Assembly: GCA_019420345.1 (NCBI GenBank)
Contig: JAHZHI010000001.1
Coordinates: 1 to 64,000 of the forward strand
DNA length: 64,000 bases
DNA from: Peptococcaceae bacterium
Lineage (GTDB): Bacteria; Bacillota; Peptococcia; Peptococcales; Peptococcaceae
Direction: 5' to 3'
The position numbers and the translations under genes are program-made. Numbering within the stretch: position 1 is the stretch's first letter; every line of letters begins with the position of its first letter. Under the pieces are notes generated by a model, which had not been told where the DNA came from, did not search any database, and saw only the letters and a program-made list of their open reading frames with translations. Of this stretch, positions 1 through 8,896 are shown piece by piece.

Positions 1-57
1 TTACCAGAAGTTCTATGAGTCATTTTTTGTTGCACTTAGATTGTAAATTCGCCAAAG

Positions 58-99
58 AAAAAGCCCCCGCCGCGCAGGAACGCTCCTGTGCGGCGGGGG
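58..99 (-). terminator. Intrinsic terminator of the stalk-domain operon
   Basis: A 16-bp stem (64-79 with 84-99, one G-U pair) closes a 4-base loop. Read on the minus strand it is followed by CTTTTTCTTT. It lies just after the stop codon of the minus-strand gene ending at 117. Nothing recognisable lies between base 1 and this hairpin. Confidence 0.9.
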
Positions 100-116
100 T
101 GAGCATGGCTGATGTA

Positions 117-1340
117 TTAAGATGGAATACTGCCAATAATATCGCCTGTATAAGGATCACAGGCAGCAAGATAATACAACCCATTGCCATCATCTTGGCG
201 CATGTAGCAAAGATTTTGATAGCTCAATAAACGCTTTTGAACAGATTCAAAAGCATTCCCAATATCTGATCCTTGTCGAATATAAAGAACTGTAGTTGGA
301 CCTGAGTGAATTGGAGTGGTCGTTTGAGTGATGATATTGGCATACACGTCATCTGCTACTTTTCGAAAATCTTTTTGAATAATCCAATTCATATCAGATT
401 GGAGTGCCTCCATATTTCCATTATGAATATAAATTCCTCCCTGAGCAATAAGCCAATATCCAAAGATTTGAGAGCTTCCATCAGTAATAGTCCCATCCGA
501 ATTAAACTTAGATGTACCATATCCAACTGATTGAGAGCTTGGCCCCACCCAAGTACCAGATGTAATAATTGAAGGAATTTCATTTTCTGGAACATCTTCA
601 AAAGAATTAATGTTTTGCAAGAACCACTTTGACGTATAGTCATCGAAATTATATGAAATCCTGTTGAGCAGCTTTGCCCTTTCCATCATATAGGCACTGT
701 TTTTATAGTCGCCCAAAGTTTTAAAAGCATAGTAAGCCTGATAGGAGTATCCATTCTTATAAAGTTCCATCGCAGAATCATATGCGGCAGCTTGATCATC
801 CACTTCAGGCGTCTGTTCTTCTTCCGGTGGATTTTCATCAGGATCATCAATATTTGGATTATCTGGCTCTGATGAATCTTCTGGTTCAGTATAGACGTGA
901 ACGGTACGTGTAGCATTGTCCCAATATACATCGGCACCGAAAGATTCCGAAATCGCACGAACAGGAACCATTGTTCTAGCATTGATAATTTGTCCTGGAA
1001 CATCCATATAAGTAGCTTCTCCATTCTTATATAAAACAGAACTACCTATTGTTAAAAAAATCGTTGTATCTTCTTTTGTCGCTGTCACGCTTCTTGTATC
1101 ATTGTTCCAATTGACCTCTGCGCCTAGTGCTTCAAAAATAGCACGTAGAGGCACTAACGTTCTGCCTTCAATGATAACTGGTGGCTGATCACATGCTATT
1201 TCCACATTATCTACAATGATTGGAATGGTTTCTTCTGCTCTGCTAAAAATTGTTTTTGACTCCGTTGCTGAAAAAGCTGGTACTGCACTGGAAAAAGATA
1301 GTGCTATAGCCATAGATGCAGCAATAAGTTTTCTTTTCAT
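117..1340 (-). CDS. Secreted protein with copper-amine-oxidase-N-like domain and TPR-like helix pair
   Basis: A 407-residue exported protein. A signal peptide (basic MKRK, hydrophobic stretch, cut near PAFSA) is followed by the two half-repeats of a copper amine oxidase N-terminal-like stalk domain, seen as GRTLVPLRAIFEALGAEVNW and RTMVPVRAISESFGADVYWD. A Pro/Glu/Asp-rich linker follows, then a short helix pair (YKNGYSYQAYYAFKTLGDYK) like the TPR-type repeats of Bacillota surface proteins. The last 190 residues are not recognised. The domain is named from a eukaryotic enzyme region but has no oxidase activity; in Bacillota it is a cell-surface module. An in-frame ATG lies nine bases further upstream, but AAAGGGGG sits directly against it, while spacing to the start used here is normal. 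It is the second gene of a two-gene operon. Ligand and role are unknown. Confidence 0.8.
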   Translation of the reverse strand: MKRKLIAASMAIALSFSSAVPAFSATESKTIFSRAEETIPIIVDNVEIACDQPPVIIEGRTLVPLRAIFEALGAEVNWNNDTRSVTATKEDTTIFLTIGSSVLYKNGEATYMDVPGQIINARTMVPVRAISESFGADVYWDNATRTVHVYTEPEDSSEPDNPNIDDPDENPPEEEQTPEVDDQAAAYDSAMELYKNGYSYQAYYAFKTLGDYKNSAYMMERAKLLNRISYNFDDYTSKWFLQNINSFEDVPENEIPSIITSGTWVGPSSQSVGYGTSKFNSDGTITDGSSQIFGYWLIAQGGIYIHNGNMEALQSDMNWIIQKDFRKVADDVYANIITQTTTPIHSGPTTVLYIRQGSDIGNAFESVQKRLLSYQNLCYMRQDDGNGLYYLAACDPYTGDIIGSIPS

Positions 1341-1355
1341 GATCTTCATCCCCCT

Positions 1356-2357
1356 TTAGAATTTTATTAATGGATTTGATTTAAGATGATTGTATTTATC
1401 CGGAGTCGGAGTACCAAAAACATCGTAGAATGCTGTACAACGCATAGTATCAGCATTCACTTGATAGAATGCTGTTCCCATAGGGAATTCTCTCGGTAAG
1501 GTAGCAGAATAAACGCGCATACCTCCTCTAATAAAAAACGAATCATCATTTAGGTAAAAGGTATTATCATTTCGGCTAATAAGATAGCAATCAACATTAT
1601 ATTTCGCATCATTTTCAATTTCCATTTCTACCGTTTGATACTTATTTTCTCCAGTTTTTGTAATGAATTTATAAGAATCATACCGAACAGTCTGACTTGT
1701 AATATTTGGATCATCATAGTGGATGGTATATTGACTTCTCCAACTTCCTACTACTGGATCATTTGGATCTTCTTGCACATAATATTTCTTAATAAAATTA
1801 GCTGTCTTCTGAGGAACATCGATTGGAATGTTTGGTGCAGCAACGTCAGTTTCTGACGTATCAATTTGAACATCGTACAATGATTGATCCCAAAATACAT
1901 TGGCGTTCAATGCTTCCGCAAAAACACGTAATGGCAATAAAGTTCTATTGTTAATTATTGTCGGTGCTATATCAGTATACTGCACTTTTCCATTTACATA
2001 ATATGTTTGACTATTCAATTGAAATTGTACTGCTCGATTACCTTTGATAGCTGTAGCAGTCTGCGTTCCCTGGTCCCATGATACTTGCGCACCCAGCGCC
2101 TCTCCAGCAGCTCGAAGGGGAACCATCGTACGCCCGCCTCTGATTGTCGAATCAACATCTGAAGGAATATTTTTTCCATCTACATGAATTGTAATCGGAT
2201 AATTAAGTGTATAGCTAGGTACGTCATTTTCATAAGTACATTCGGTCATATATAATCCGTTCTCATAATATTCTCGATAAGCAAATGATGGCGTTGGAGC
2301 TGCCAACATGCCGCAAAGCAAGGTTACAGCAATAATTTTTCTCTTTATGAATTTCAT
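1356..2357 (-). CDS. Secreted copper-amine-oxidase-N-like (stalk) domain protein
   Basis: A 333-residue protein with a signal peptide (MKFIKRKIIAVTLLCGML, cut near PSFA) and the two characteristic halves of the stalk domain: GRTMVPLRAAGEALGAQVSW and NRTLLPLRVFAEALNANVFW, at roughly residues 75-165. The C-terminal half matches no family I know. A GGGAG ribosome binding site lies 8 bases before the ATG. It precedes the second stalk-domain gene by 15 bases, whose ribosome binding site overlaps its stop codon, so the two are co-transcribed. They share only the domain type, so they are diverged relatives rather than a recent duplication. Both are AT-rich compared with the genes that follow. Probable role: cell-wall or surface protein; ligand unknown. 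Confidence 0.8.
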   Translation of the reverse strand: MKFIKRKIIAVTLLCGMLAAPTPSFAYREYYENGLYMTECTYENDVPSYTLNYPITIHVDGKNIPSDVDSTIRGGRTMVPLRAAGEALGAQVSWDQGTQTATAIKGNRAVQFQLNSQTYYVNGKVQYTDIAPTIINNRTLLPLRVFAEALNANVFWDQSLYDVQIDTSETDVAAPNIPIDVPQKTANFIKKYYVQEDPNDPVVGSWRSQYTIHYDDPNITSQTVRYDSYKFITKTGENKYQTVEMEIENDAKYNVDCYLISRNDNTFYLNDDSFFIRGGMRVYSATLPREFPMGTAFYQVNADTMRCTAFYDVFGTPTPDKYNHLKSNPLIKF

Positions 2358-2618
2358 ATCTTTCTCTCCCTTTTTTCAAAACGACGTTAACTTGCTAATC
2401 CCCATCAACTTAACACCTGACTATATAAATGATTTATCAACAGATCTAAAGCGTGTTCTATCTGCTATCTTGGAAACTTCGGCCATCATCCTGTTGGAAC
2501 TTAGACATAATCATCGCTATGCATTTTCTCTCCCAAATTTTAAATACAAATTTTGACATCCCCTTATACCGTTATTTTATCACACCCCATAGTGTAATCA
2601 AAATTCTTGTCATAAGAA
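2358..2618. other. AT-rich leader and promoter region, no gene seen
   Basis: Short frames here have no ribosome binding site or family signature. The stretch holds the promoter of the stalk-domain operon and an apparently long (about 210-base) untranslated leader. I see no riboswitch I can name in it. Confidence 0.5.
2574..2601 (-). promoter_or_regulatory. Candidate promoter of the stalk-domain operon
   Basis: Minus strand -35 TTGATT (2596-2601), 16-base spacer, -10 TAAAAT (2574-2579). It would start RNA near 2567. Confidence 0.5.
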
Positions 2619-2640
2619 AACCCGCCTCTTAAGGCAGGTT
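2612..2640 (-). terminator. Probable terminator after the methyltransferase gene
   Basis: Arms 2619-2627 and 2632-2640 pair with one C/A mismatch; minus-strand RNA reads GGGTTTTCTT after the stem. It lies 86 bases past the methyltransferase stop codon. Confidence 0.6.
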
Positions 2641-2725
2641 CTTACACTCATATCCAATTATCTATATAGTCTTCTCGTATGCAAAAAGCATGACCATGTC
2701 AAGATCAGCTGAAACCCCTCCCCCC

Positions 2726-3334
2726 TCAATCAAAACGCACAAGATACGCGTTGAGCCAGGGCTGGCTGCGGTGGCGGGTGTCCTGGGTGATGGTGGCGGC
2801 GGCGAGGTGCAGGGTGGGCACTTGAGTGAGCAAGGTGCGCAGGCTGGCTTCGGTGAGGTCGGTGAAGTAGCGGCCGCCGCGTTCGCCGCTGGCGCTGCCG
2901 TACTTGAACGAGGCATAAAGCCAGCCATCACGGCTCAGGTGCGGCGCGAGCCTTGCGAGCACCCGCGCAATCTCAGGCGCCGGCAGGTGCAGCAGCGAGG
3001 CGCAGGCCCAAATGCCGTCGAAGATGCCCTCGGGCTGGTAGTCCTCGAACCGCGCGCAGACCACCTCCTGCCCCAAATAAGCCGCCGCCCGCGCACACAG
3101 CGCTGGCGCGCCGTCCACCGCCACCACCTCATAACCCCGCGCCAGGAATGCCTTGCTGTCGCGCCCCGAGCCGCAGCCCAGGTCGAGAATGCGCCCCCCA
3201 GGGGCCACACGCGCCAGAAACGCCTCCTGCAGCGCGCGCATGTCGGCGTGCCGCGTCTGCGCCACATACTCCTCGGCGCAGCGCTCGTAATAGGCCAGCG
3301 TCGCCGTGCTCGGCTCTAGCGGCGCGCGGCTCAT
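2726..3334 (-). CDS. Class I SAM-dependent methyltransferase
   Basis: A 202-residue Rossmann-fold methyltransferase. The SAM-binding motif I is ILDLGCGSGRDSKAF, followed by the acidic end of strand 2 in YEVVAVDGAP. The region around FDGIWACASLLHLP matches motif IV of the small SAM methyltransferase superfamily (methyltransferase 11/25 type). The substrate cannot be read from sequence. The start used here overlaps the stop of the zinc-ribbon gene by four bases (ATGA) and has AAGGAG 8 bases upstream. A longer in-frame reading from 3682 exists but only runs in the wrong frame through the zinc-ribbon gene. The gene is strongly GC-rich compared with the stalk-domain genes beside it, which suggests separate origins. 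Confidence 0.85.
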   Translation of the reverse strand: MSRAPLEPSTATLAYYERCAEEYVAQTRHADMRALQEAFLARVAPGGRILDLGCGSGRDSKAFLARGYEVVAVDGAPALCARAAAYLGQEVVCARFEDYQPEGIFDGIWACASLLHLPAPEIARVLARLAPHLSRDGWLYASFKYGSASGERGGRYFTDLTEASLRTLLTQVPTLHLAAATITQDTRHRSQPWLNAYLVRFD

Positions 3335-3546
3335 CGAAATTTCTCCTTCAATGCCGGCAGATCCTCCTTGTCGATCCACTCCTCCGAATAGCCGCAGCGG
3401 CCGCACACATAGCGATGCACCAGCACCGCCGAAAAATTCGTCCAGCCCAGCTGAATGTTGTTGCCCATGCCATAGGCCCCGGCCTTGCCCGGCACATGGA
3501 TGATGTCGGTGCTCTGGCATTTTGGGCAGATGTTGCTCTGTTTCAT
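3331..3546 (-). CDS. Small zinc-ribbon protein
   Basis: A 71-residue protein with two CxxC knuckles, CPKC near residue 7 and CGRC near residue 48, forming one zinc ribbon. The segment between them (GAYGMGNNIQLGWTNFSAV) resembles small zinc-ribbon proteins annotated only as hypothetical. AAAGGAG lies 8 bases upstream of the start. Its stop codon overlaps the methyltransferase start, so the two are translationally coupled and probably act together; the function is unknown. Confidence 0.8.
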   Translation of the reverse strand: MKQSNICPKCQSTDIIHVPGKAGAYGMGNNIQLGWTNFSAVLVHRYVCGRCGYSEEWIDKEDLPALKEKFR

Positions 3547-3607
3547 GATGATTGCTCCTTTCCTGGTTCCGTTCACCGCGCCGCCCAGCGCGGACGCATT
3601 TTCTTTC

Positions 3608-3636
3608 ATGATACCCGCCCGCCCCGCGCTTGGCAA
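3608..3636 (-). promoter_or_regulatory. Promoter of the zinc-ribbon/methyltransferase operon
   Basis: Minus strand -35 TTGCCA (3631-3636), 17-base very GC-rich spacer, -10 TATCAT (3608-3613). Confidence 0.7.
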
Positions 3637-3721
3637 TCCTCCCCGGCAAAAAACGCCCCGCCAAGATGGCACACAATGTCACCTGTCCATGCCCTATCCT
3701 AGAACCAGAACGCCGCCCCGC

Positions 3722-3756
3722 AAAAAAGCCACCCTGCGCGCAACATGCAGGGTGGC
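3722..3756 (-). terminator. Terminator of the first SLH gene
   Basis: A 10-bp perfect stem (GCCACCCTGC 3728-3737 with 3747-3756) followed on the minus strand by six T. The hairpin and its flanks (3717-3783) recur almost unchanged at 6771-6837 behind the second SLH gene. Confidence 0.9.
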
Positions 3757-3782
3757 CGAGGAAGAAGTTTGTTGTTCGTTTG

Positions 3783-6605
3783 TTATTGTATTAAATGCGC
3801 CAAATAGCGTTGGAGCACCGCAGCTACCTGCGCTCTTGTTGAGAGGCCATGTGGTTCAAGTGTGTCCACCGTCATGCCAGAGATCAGACCTTGTTCCACA
3901 GCCCATTCAACCGAGTCTTTCGCCCAGTCGCTGACGCTGGCGGCGTCGCTGTAGGTGCTGAGGTCGCCGGTCACTGTAACGTCCAGCCCCTTATAGGCCG
4001 CGTAATTGCGCAGGATAGCGGCCATTTGCTCGCGGGTGATGGCGGCGTTTGGCTGGAAGGTGCCGTCATCGAAGCCATTGACGACGCCCACCGATGCTGC
4101 CCAGTTCACAGCCTGGGCGTACCAGTCGCCGTCGGCCACGTCGGTGAAGTCACCAGCGCTGGCTTGCGGGCTGCCTTCCAGGCGATGGAGCACGGCCACG
4201 AGCATGGCGCGGCTGAGCGGCGTGTTTGGCTCGAAGGTCGTTGCCGAGGTGCCGGTCATGAGGCCCTGGCTGTAGACATAGCACACAGGGTCGTAGAACC
4301 AGTCGCCCGCGCTCACATCGGTAAACGGCAGGGTCACAACGCCGTGGTTGTGGTCGTCGATGACGATGGCGTATTGGCTGGCGTGGCTGAGGGCCAGGGA
4401 CACGCTGCCGTCGCTGCCGATTGGCGCCGCTGTTTCAAAGGTCATAGCGTTGGCATCTTCATTAAAATGGTACAAGTTCGCCCAATAGCCGGCATTCTCT
4501 TTGCCGAGCGGGGCGGTGAGGGTCATGGTGAAGCCAAAGGCGCCGTCGTGGGCCAGGGTGATCTGCACACTGCTGCGCTCGCCGGTGATGGCGTTGACCA
4601 CCTCCACAGGAATGCCGTCGCTGTCCATGGTCACGCCCATGTCAATGTCCACAAAATCGGCGTCCTCAGGAATGTCGCTGCCCTTCACCGTCCAGGACAC
4701 ACCGTCGCCCAGGTCGACCACCAGGGTCACATCCTTGCCAGCAAGGGCTTCAAACACTTCCTTGTCCAGCTTGGTGTCGCCGCTGGAAAGATCCACCGTC
4801 ACCGTCTCGCCTGGATCTGCAGCCTTAATGGCAGCAATGATCTTCTCGCTTAGGGTGAGCGGCGTCGATGGAGTGGACTTCGCCGTCCACTTTGCCCAGT
4901 ATTCTTTGTCACCCATCGCATCAGCAGGAATCACTGTTTCCGGTTCACCGGACAGCGCTTCATTATCATACCAGCCAGCAAAGGTGTAGCCAGGTCGGGT
5001 GACGTCCATTGGCAGGGTGGTCTCTATGCCGTAAGTATAGCCAGTGATATTGCCGCTGTTGATGGTGCCATTGTTCGTGTTCAGCGTCACCTTGTAGGTG
5101 TTCGCCGTCCACTTAGCATAGTAGGTTTTCTCGCCAAAGTCAGTAGCGGTAATACCAGTGACGGGGGCGCCGCTAAACGCTGCATTATCGTACCAGCCAG
5201 CAAAGGTGTAGCCGGTACGGGTGACATCCGTTGGCAGGGTGGCCCCTGTGCCATAGGTGTAGCTGGTGACATTACCGCTATTTACCGTGCCGCCGTTGGT
5301 ATTCAGCATCACTGCATAGGCAGCCTTCTCCCATTGTGCGTAAAAGGTAATATCTGCATTCGGCGTGGTTGCCGGGGCAGATGTGCCGCTGCCGTCTGCC
5401 GTTGTGTTCCAGCCAGCAAAGGTGTAACCCTCTCTTACCGGTGGTTCTACCAAAGGAAACGCTGCGCCAGTATTGGCGTAACGAATGACGTTGTCCGCTG
5501 CATTGCCAGTGTTGGCATCAAAAGTGAGCTTGACAACCGTATTGTCGCTCTTACCATTCAGCACCGGATACCCATCCTCGCCCATAGCCCAAACCTTGCC
5601 ATTCAATTCACCGTCACCTGACCACTGATTCAGCAGCCACGCCACCTCGCCAGAGGCGAATTGGACAGCGGTTTTTGAATCAACCTTGTCAATGGTACCA
5701 CTGCCACCGCCAATGCCACAATTAGCGGTGCCAGAGAGCCAATAACAATTGCGGATGATTCCAACGTTGTTCCCACAAATGCTGCCAACGTTGGTCCCAC
5801 CTGACACAGAACCAATATTGCTGCAATTGGTTATTGTTCCTTGATAACTCATCCCACAGACACCGCCGCCATGGCCTTCGCTGCCAGTCACGGAAACATT
5901 GCCGCTGTTGCCGCAGTTTTCAATCGTTCCACTAAAATCATCCCCGCAGACGCCGCCAACTTCCCCACTGCCAGTCACCCTGCCGCTGTTGCTGCAGTTT
6001 TTTATTGTGCGGGTATTAAATGCACAAATGCCTCCGGCATTGTCGCTGCCTGTCACAGTGCTGCTATTACTGCAATTTTCGATCTTGCCGCTGTTGTTTC
6101 CGCAAATGCCGCCAACATCCTGATAGGAAAGATCAGCGTCGCCTTTGCCGACAACATAGCTGTCGGTCAAAGTGAGATTTCGCACCGTGCCACCATAGCC
6201 GACCGCCCCAAATAAGCCAAGGTATTGCTGGTCAGAATCGATATACAGCCCGCTGATTTCGTATCCTGCGCCGTCAAAGGTGCCGGTGTAAGGGGTGTTG
6301 TCGCCGATTGGCGTCCATTTGGTGAAGCTGCTGCCATCGCCGTTAAGATTTCCCTTCTCGTCCAGCACCTTTTCATTAAGGACAATGTCCTTGGTCAGCA
6401 CCGCGTTGGCGTTCGTTTCGCCGCCATTGACCAGCTTAGCAAACCCATACAGTTCCTCTGCCGAGCCGATTTGATACACACCGTTCTTTTGCTCCGGCTG
6501 CTTTGGCTCAATAGTTCCTGCCCACGCTGCCGCTGGGTGCGCCAGCAGCACGGCGCCGCAGAGCAATACCAACGTAAGCAGCCATTGAATAAATCGTCGT
6601 TTCAT
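3783..6605 (-). CDS. SLH-domain surface protein with GLUG and InlB-type repeats
   Basis: A 940-residue cell-wall protein. A signal peptide (residues 1-28, ending AAAWA) is followed by an N-terminal region ending in a run of GLUG repeats (about 165-290), each of the form GGICG-N-CSNSG. Three InlB/Flg_new-type repeats follow (about 358-570; FDANTGN, GYTFAGWYDN, YYAKWTA). A spacer leads to three SLH domains (about 771-938; FTDVSAGDWFYDPV, FTDVADGDWYAQAV, YSDAASVSDWAKDSV). SLH domains bind secondary cell-wall polymers non-covalently, and the other repeats are found in adhesin-like proteins, so a surface or adhesion role is likely but not shown. It is the first of three paralogues in tandem; its SLH part and 3' flank are nearly identical in DNA to those of the next gene. 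Confidence 0.88.
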   Translation of the reverse strand: MKRRFIQWLLTLVLLCGAVLLAHPAAAWAGTIEPKQPEQKNGVYQIGSAEELYGFAKLVNGGETNANAVLTKDIVLNEKVLDEKGNLNGDGSSFTKWTPIGDNTPYTGTFDGAGYEISGLYIDSDQQYLGLFGAVGYGGTVRNLTLTDSYVVGKGDADLSYQDVGGICGNNSGKIENCSNSSTVTGSDNAGGICAFNTRTIKNCSNSGRVTGSGEVGGVCGDDFSGTIENCGNSGNVSVTGSEGHGGGVCGMSYQGTITNCSNIGSVSGGTNVGSICGNNVGIIRNCYWLSGTANCGIGGGSGTIDKVDSKTAVQFASGEVAWLLNQWSGDGELNGKVWAMGEDGYPVLNGKSDNTVVKLTFDANTGNAADNVIRYANTGAAFPLVEPPVREGYTFAGWNTTADGSGTSAPATTPNADITFYAQWEKAAYAVMLNTNGGTVNSGNVTSYTYGTGATLPTDVTRTGYTFAGWYDNAAFSGAPVTGITATDFGEKTYYAKWTANTYKVTLNTNNGTINSGNITGYTYGIETTLPMDVTRPGYTFAGWYDNEALSGEPETVIPADAMGDKEYWAKWTAKSTPSTPLTLSEKIIAAIKAADPGETVTVDLSSGDTKLDKEVFEALAGKDVTLVVDLGDGVSWTVKGSDIPEDADFVDIDMGVTMDSDGIPVEVVNAITGERSSVQITLAHDGAFGFTMTLTAPLGKENAGYWANLYHFNEDANAMTFETAAPIGSDGSVSLALSHASQYAIVIDDHNHGVVTLPFTDVSAGDWFYDPVCYVYSQGLMTGTSATTFEPNTPLSRAMLVAVLHRLEGSPQASAGDFTDVADGDWYAQAVNWAASVGVVNGFDDGTFQPNAAITREQMAAILRNYAAYKGLDVTVTGDLSTYSDAASVSDWAKDSVEWAVEQGLISGMTVDTLEPHGLSTRAQVAAVLQRYLAHLIQ

Positions 6606-6695
6606 CGTTCTTCCTTTCTGCTAAAACCCATGATGCATGGATCATTTCTTTTGAAACACTAGGACAACACACTGCTGCCGCTGGTTACTCTCCTT

Positions 6696-6704
6696 ATTGT
6701 AACA
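6696..6704 (-). promoter_or_regulatory. Candidate extended -10 promoter of the first SLH gene
   Basis: TGTTACAAT on the minus strand (TG-N-TACAAT), with no clear -35. The third SLH gene has the similar TGGTACAAT upstream. Confidence 0.45.
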
Positions 6705-6775
6705 TCATTTTGGCAATACCACCGCTGATTTTTTATGAATGTTTGGCAACATCTTTCCAGCTTTCACCGTCCCGC

Positions 6776-6810
6776 AAAAAAGCCACCCTGCGCGCAACAT
6801 GCAGGGTGGC
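6776..6810 (-). terminator. Terminator of the second SLH gene
   Basis: The same 10-bp hairpin as at 3722-3756 (arms 6782-6791 and 6801-6810), followed on the minus strand by six T. Confidence 0.9.
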
Positions 6811-6845
6811 CGAGGAAGAAGTTTGTTGTTCGTTTGTTGTTGTGT

Positions 6846-8738
6846 TTAGGTTGCCAAATACCGCTGTATCACTGCGGCTACCTGCGCTCTTGTAGAGAGG
6901 CCTTGTGGCTGCAAGGTGTCCACAGTCATTCCAGAGATCAGGCCTTGTTCCACAGCCCATACAACCGATTCCTTCGCCCAGGCGCTGACGCTAGCAGCGT
7001 CGGTGTAGGTGGTGAGGTCGCCGGTCGCTGTAACGTCCATCCCCTTATACGCCGCGTAATTGCGCAGGATGGCGGCCATTTGCTCGCGGGTGATGGCGGC
7101 GTTTGGCTGGAAGCTGCCGTCGCCCATGCCGTTGACGACGCCGACACTGGCGGCCCAGTTGACGGCTTCGGCGTACCAGTCGCCGTCGGCCACGTCGGTG
7201 AAGTCACCAGCGCTGGCCGCCGGGCTGCCTTCCAGGCGATGGAGCACGGCCACGAGCATGGCGCGGCTGAGCGGCGTGTTCGGTTCAAAGGTCGTCGCCG
7301 AAGTGCCGGTCATCAGGCCCTGGCTGTAGGCAAATCCGACCGACCCATAAAACCAGTCGCCCGCGCTCACGTCGGTGAATGGCAAAGTGCCCGAGAGCAC
7401 GCTCAATGTGGTGTCTTCTTCAAAAACATAGCTTGTTGGATCAATAACGGTGTTGTTGCCATCCACCACCACGTCGCCGTCAGCAAGACTTGGGCGCTCG
7501 TCGACAGGCAGCATGCTGCCTTTTTCCAGGTACCAGGTCGTGATCTGCGCGTGATGCACCAAGCGTACCCGAACCAGCACCGATAAACTGTCTTCAAAAG
7601 CCAGCAGATCCGGCATCGCAGATGCCTGCCCCCAAGCCGGCGCGTCTTGTCCCTGATTCAGCAGCCAGGCCACTTCACCCGACGCATATTGCGCGGAGGT
7701 CTTGGCGTCAATGCTGCGCTCGTCACTCCACTCGGTAGCGTTGCCAACGCCACCCTCGCAGGTCGTGTCAAGCCAGTAACTGTCTGTCAATTTGTACGAA
7801 TTATTCCCGCAAAGCCCGCCGACAAACGCATTGTCCTCGCCGCTGACGAGGCCATCGTTGCTGCAATGAGCGATGCTGTTTTCGTTCCATCCACAAATCC
7901 CACCAACGGCTGCAGCCTCAAACGTCGCGCTGACAGGGGCGCTGTTGCGGCAATTTTCAATAGAGCTGAGACTTGAACCCGTGAACTGATAGCCGCAGAT
8001 CCCGCCGGTATTTTCGATGTGGGAGCCGGTGTTGACCACCGCGCCATTGTTGATGCAGTATGCCACGGTGCCACTGCTGTTGCCGCCGCAGATGCCGCCG
8101 AGGGAGAACGATCCGGTGGAACGAATCACGCCCTCATTGACGCACTCGCTGATGATACCCTCGTTAAAGCCGCAGATGCCGCCAATTTGCAGGCTGTAGC
8201 CGACCACACTGCTGCTATTAACGCAGCCAGTGATGGTGCCCTCGTTCATCGCACAAAAGGCGCCAATGTTCGAATCGCCCCAGGAAATGAAACTGTCCGC
8301 AAGGGTCATATCTTTCACCACGCCGGTTTCGCCGATTATGCTGAAAAGGCCAACGTAACTGTCGGTGCTGTCGATAACCACCCCGCGGATACTGAAGCCA
8401 GCACCGTCAAAAGTACCGGTGAATCCAGGCCCGTCAAAGCCGCCGCCCATCGGTGTCCATTGGGTGTAGGTGCTGCTCTCGCCGTTGAGTGCACCGTTTT
8501 CATCCAACACATTCTCGTTGATCGTGATGTCTGCGGTCAGCACCGCGCAGGCGTCAACATCACCGCCATTGACCTGCTCCGCGAACCAGTAAAGGTCGTC
8601 TGCATCAGCAATTTGATAAGGCGACGCTGCACTGCCGTCGCCAGCCGGTGCCGCCCAAGCCACAGTTGGTCCAAGCAGCACGGCGCCGCAGAGCAGGGCC
8701 AGAATGAGCAGGCCTTGAATAAATCGTCGTTTTCTCAT
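6846..8738 (-). CDS. SLH-domain surface protein with GLUG repeats (mosaic paralogue)
   Basis: A 630-residue paralogue of its two neighbours. The signal peptide ends near AWAAP; the middle holds about six GLUG-type repeats (GGICGFNEG, GGICGGNSSG, GGICGYQFTG, GGICGWNENS and others); three SLH domains occupy about residues 455-625. It lacks the full InlB repeats of the other two and has only a short linker before the SLH part. AAAGGAGG lies 8 bases before the ATG. Its 5' end (leader, ribosome site, signal peptide; 8674-8758) is nearly identical to that of the third gene, while its 3' end (SLH domains plus terminator) is nearly identical to that of the first, as expected for recombination between tandem copies. 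Likely a cell-wall-anchored surface or adhesion protein. Confidence 0.87.
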   Translation of the reverse strand: MRKRRFIQGLLILALLCGAVLLGPTVAWAAPAGDGSAASPYQIADADDLYWFAEQVNGGDVDACAVLTADITINENVLDENGALNGESSTYTQWTPMGGGFDGPGFTGTFDGAGFSIRGVVIDSTDSYVGLFSIIGETGVVKDMTLADSFISWGDSNIGAFCAMNEGTITGCVNSSSVVGYSLQIGGICGFNEGIISECVNEGVIRSTGSFSLGGICGGNSSGTVAYCINNGAVVNTGSHIENTGGICGYQFTGSSLSSIENCRNSAPVSATFEAAAVGGICGWNENSIAHCSNDGLVSGEDNAFVGGLCGNNSYKLTDSYWLDTTCEGGVGNATEWSDERSIDAKTSAQYASGEVAWLLNQGQDAPAWGQASAMPDLLAFEDSLSVLVRVRLVHHAQITTWYLEKGSMLPVDERPSLADGDVVVDGNNTVIDPTSYVFEEDTTLSVLSGTLPFTDVSAGDWFYGSVGFAYSQGLMTGTSATTFEPNTPLSRAMLVAVLHRLEGSPAASAGDFTDVADGDWYAEAVNWAASVGVVNGMGDGSFQPNAAITREQMAAILRNYAAYKGMDVTATGDLTTYTDAASVSAWAKESVVWAVEQGLISGMTVDTLQPQGLSTRAQVAAVIQRYLAT

Positions 8739-8810
8739 GATTGTTTCCTCCTTTTATGTTCTCGTATGTCGTCGTTGTTCCTTATGGGCAGCTCCCCTTG
8801 CCAACGTGTA

Positions 8811-8858
8811 ATAAAAGACGCGGCACGCCCACGGATCCATTCCACGAACGCACCGCGC
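8811..8858 (-). terminator. Terminator of the third SLH gene (wobble-rich stem)
   Basis: Arms 8818-8834 and 8842-8858 give a 17-bp stem only in minus-strand RNA, where about seven pairs are G-U; a 7-base loop and CTTTTATT follow. On the plus strand the same positions are A/C mismatches, so the terminator works in one direction only. Confidence 0.75.
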
Positions 8859-8896
8859 AATTTTTTGTGTCATTCGTTGCCTGATCGCCCCGTTTA

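Noticed and set aside
3335..3682. N-terminal extension of the methyltransferase up to 3682
   Set aside because: It reads the zinc-ribbon gene in a wrong frame; the coupled ATG at 3334 has a proper ribosome site.
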